A stretch of 64,000 nt of DNA from Gambelia wislizenii (lineage: Eukaryota > Chordata > Lepidosauria > Squamata > Crotaphytidae). Below are positions 59,390-62,300 of the stretch, in pieces. A model generated the notes under the pieces. It was given only the letters and a program-made list of their open reading frames with translations. It ran no database searches and was not told the origin of the DNA. Location: NCBI GenBank assembly GCA_030847615.1, contig JAUMIR010000012.1, positions 2,969,501 through 3,033,500 of the forward strand. Direction: 5' to 3'. The position numbers were made by a program, and so were the translations under genes. Positions within the stretch are counted from its first letter, which is position 1; every line of letters begins with the position of its first letter.

Positions 59390-62300
59390 TTTTCTTTGCA
59401 AATGAAGATTCAGGAAGGACTCATCCCGCACTTTCTGCAAGCGCGCCGATGACTGAAAAGGCCAATCTGAGATAAACAAGTCCAGTTGCAGAAACCACAG
59501 CAGAAGGTCTCCTTGGGTGATGTATATATTGCAATAAATATATTATTTAAAAAAAACCAAATATCTGGTAAAAACAAATCCCTCTGCTTAGAAGAAACAG
59601 CAGCAGTTCCTCTCAGAGCTAGAGAGATACCGGCTGTGGGAAATTGGGAAATTTTTGGACAGTGTGCAAGGACAATACAATAGCTCTCTGTCCCCTATCC
59701 AAAAAGGAACTTATAAGCCTATAAGTCACTAACAGAATGCTGGCCTAGGATTGGTTTCCTTAGTCCCAGCTTCTACCCTACAAACCTAGAAACACATAAT
59801 TTCCCATTGTCCTGATTGGGCAGGGACAGTATCAATTAATCCTCCATTGTCCCAGGCAGAGAAAACAAGATTGCAATGAACGCAGACGTGCAGTATGAAA
59901 GCTCTGGGTTTTTTACACAGAAAACTTCTTAAAGTCTCCCAGATTCCTACACTGCTACTGAGCAAGCTACATAAAGAAAGAACTGCAATAAAGGAAGATT
60001 TCTGACGTTGCTAATAGTTCCATTGTCCCACTTTTTCAGCGGTTTTAAAAATATCCCAATTTCTCTCTCCTGCTCCCATTTCCCCTCTTCATCCTCAGTT
60101 TCCTTCAGTTCCTGAAAACCAAGTTCCATGTGCAAAAGTAATTTGTACTCAACTAACTCAGCAGCAGGGAGAGGAGAGGAGAGGAGAGGAGAGGGTGGGA
60201 TCTTGCCCTTCCCAATCGGCTCAGGCAAAAGCAAACTGCTGCAGCCTCTCCTGGCTTATCTGTCCTTCTTCATTAATAACTTTTGCCATCTTGACTACAC
60301 GCTGTTGTGTCACAAGTTTCATCTGTGAAATGTTGGAGGGTATGCGAGGGGTGAATCTACACTTCCAAAGTCTAGTAGACATTACCTGCCAACCGGGACT
60401 ACCAGCAACTTCAGATTCATGTCGAGAGATAGAGATCTTTAACAGGTATTTCTAAGCTCTTGAACCCAATGGCAAAAATGGCTCAGAGAAGGGAGAGAGA
60501 TTTGTGAGAAACAATGTATGGGCCTCCATATGTTGATATGACCTCCATTTTGAATGGGAGGAGAAGCTGTTTTACTCACCCCATTTCCATACGAGAGGAC
60601 AGGGTCGAAAAGGCTGTCCAGGTAGTGATCCAAACCCTTCTGGCTCCGGGGTTCACTGAAGGTGTCTGAATCTGCTTCCAGATTTGGAAAGGCAAAGGAA
60701 AGCGAATTAGCCAAAGAGAGGTTTCTGTGCTTGCAACGGTGCCGGCAGCAGCTGTTAGTTTCCAGTTCAGTGGCTGATGGATCCGTACCAGCTTGAGCCT
60801 TGACTTTGAAGGAACTATCCAGGGTGCTGAAACCCATCTTTTGCAATAGATTCAGCACCGTGGACAGTTCCTTTATTGCTTGGGCTACATCAGTGATGGG
60901 CAACCTTTTGAGCTTGGTGTGTCAAACTTCGCCAAAAAAACGAGCATAACTCAGGTGGTGTGTCACTTTGAAGAAAAAACATTATTTCACAATATTTATA
61001 GTTTAAATAACATAAATGCATAATTGTTATATATAATTGTATTTAATAAACCAAAAACTAACAGCTGCGTACCTCTCCCGATCCCTCGGGATGACTTTTT
61101 TTTTTGTCTGAAAATGTCCTTAGAGTTAGACTCTAACTCCAAGACTCTAGTTGCAAATGATTCATCCTCAGGAGCAGCATCCTGCTCTGCAGGAGCCGAG
61201 GATGAAACATACTTCTCGGCATGCGGCTGCCTCAGCGGCCGCGTGTCATCAGAGATAGCTACCCATGTCAGTGCTGACACGTGTGTCATAGGTTCGCCAT
61301 CACTGGACTACATCCTGAAGCCCATTCACCACTCTAGTGACTTGGAAAAAGCAAGCCACCACTGCAACATACTGTATAGTGTGTTCTTTGGGTGATTTAT
61401 ATTTTTTTTGTCTCTTTTTTGTTTCAGTTCTATGGATACTTTAATTGCACTCTGTTTTTTGTCTTTGTGTGTTCTTTTATCTGTGTTCTTTTAATTTTTG
61501 TAAAATTTTGCCATGGGTCTCGGAAAAGAGATTCCACCTAAACCTTAGGAAGAACTTCCTGACAGTAAGAGACAGCTGCTGCTGCCTCAAAGTGTGGTGG
61601 AGTCTCCTTCTTTGGAGGTTTTTAAACAGGGGTTGGATAGCCATCTGTTGGGAATGCTTTGATTGTGTATTCCTGCAGGGCAGGGGGTTGGACTAGATGG
61701 CCTTCATGGTGTCTTCAAACTCTATGATTCTATGAGTGAGTGACTAAGGTTGGAAGGGAGGGAGGGATATAACTACAATGACCCTTTTACTTTGCATGAT
61801 TCTGCCAATGTCAAACATATGCATGCCAAAGAAAAGGAAGGAGCAACCCCTTTCGGTCTTACCATGGCTGCAATATCCCTCCGAATCTGGCAGGTTAGTG
61901 GGTACAATGGTGGGAGCCTTTATCAGAGGAGGAGCAGGAACTTCTTCACCTGAATCCAAACCATGCTTGAATACTCTGTGGAGAAAAGGAGGGAGAGCAG
62001 AGTGGGATTGGCAGGTAAAGAGGCCAGAAAGTCATGCTTTCAGTCAGAGGTTAACAAAAGGTGAGAAAGAAAGGGTGACACAGCATGGTGTAGTGGTCTG
62101 AAAGTTGGGCTGGGACTCCGGGAAGCCAGGGTTCTAATCTTCTCCCCACCATTGAAACCCACTAGACAAGTCATCCTCTCTCAGCCTTAGAGGAAGGCAA
62201 TGGAATAAATCTTGCTAAGAAAACACTGTTTTTAAAGAGACAGCGTGGTGTAGTGGTTTGAGTGTTGAACTAGGATTCTGGAAGACCTGGGTTCAAATCA

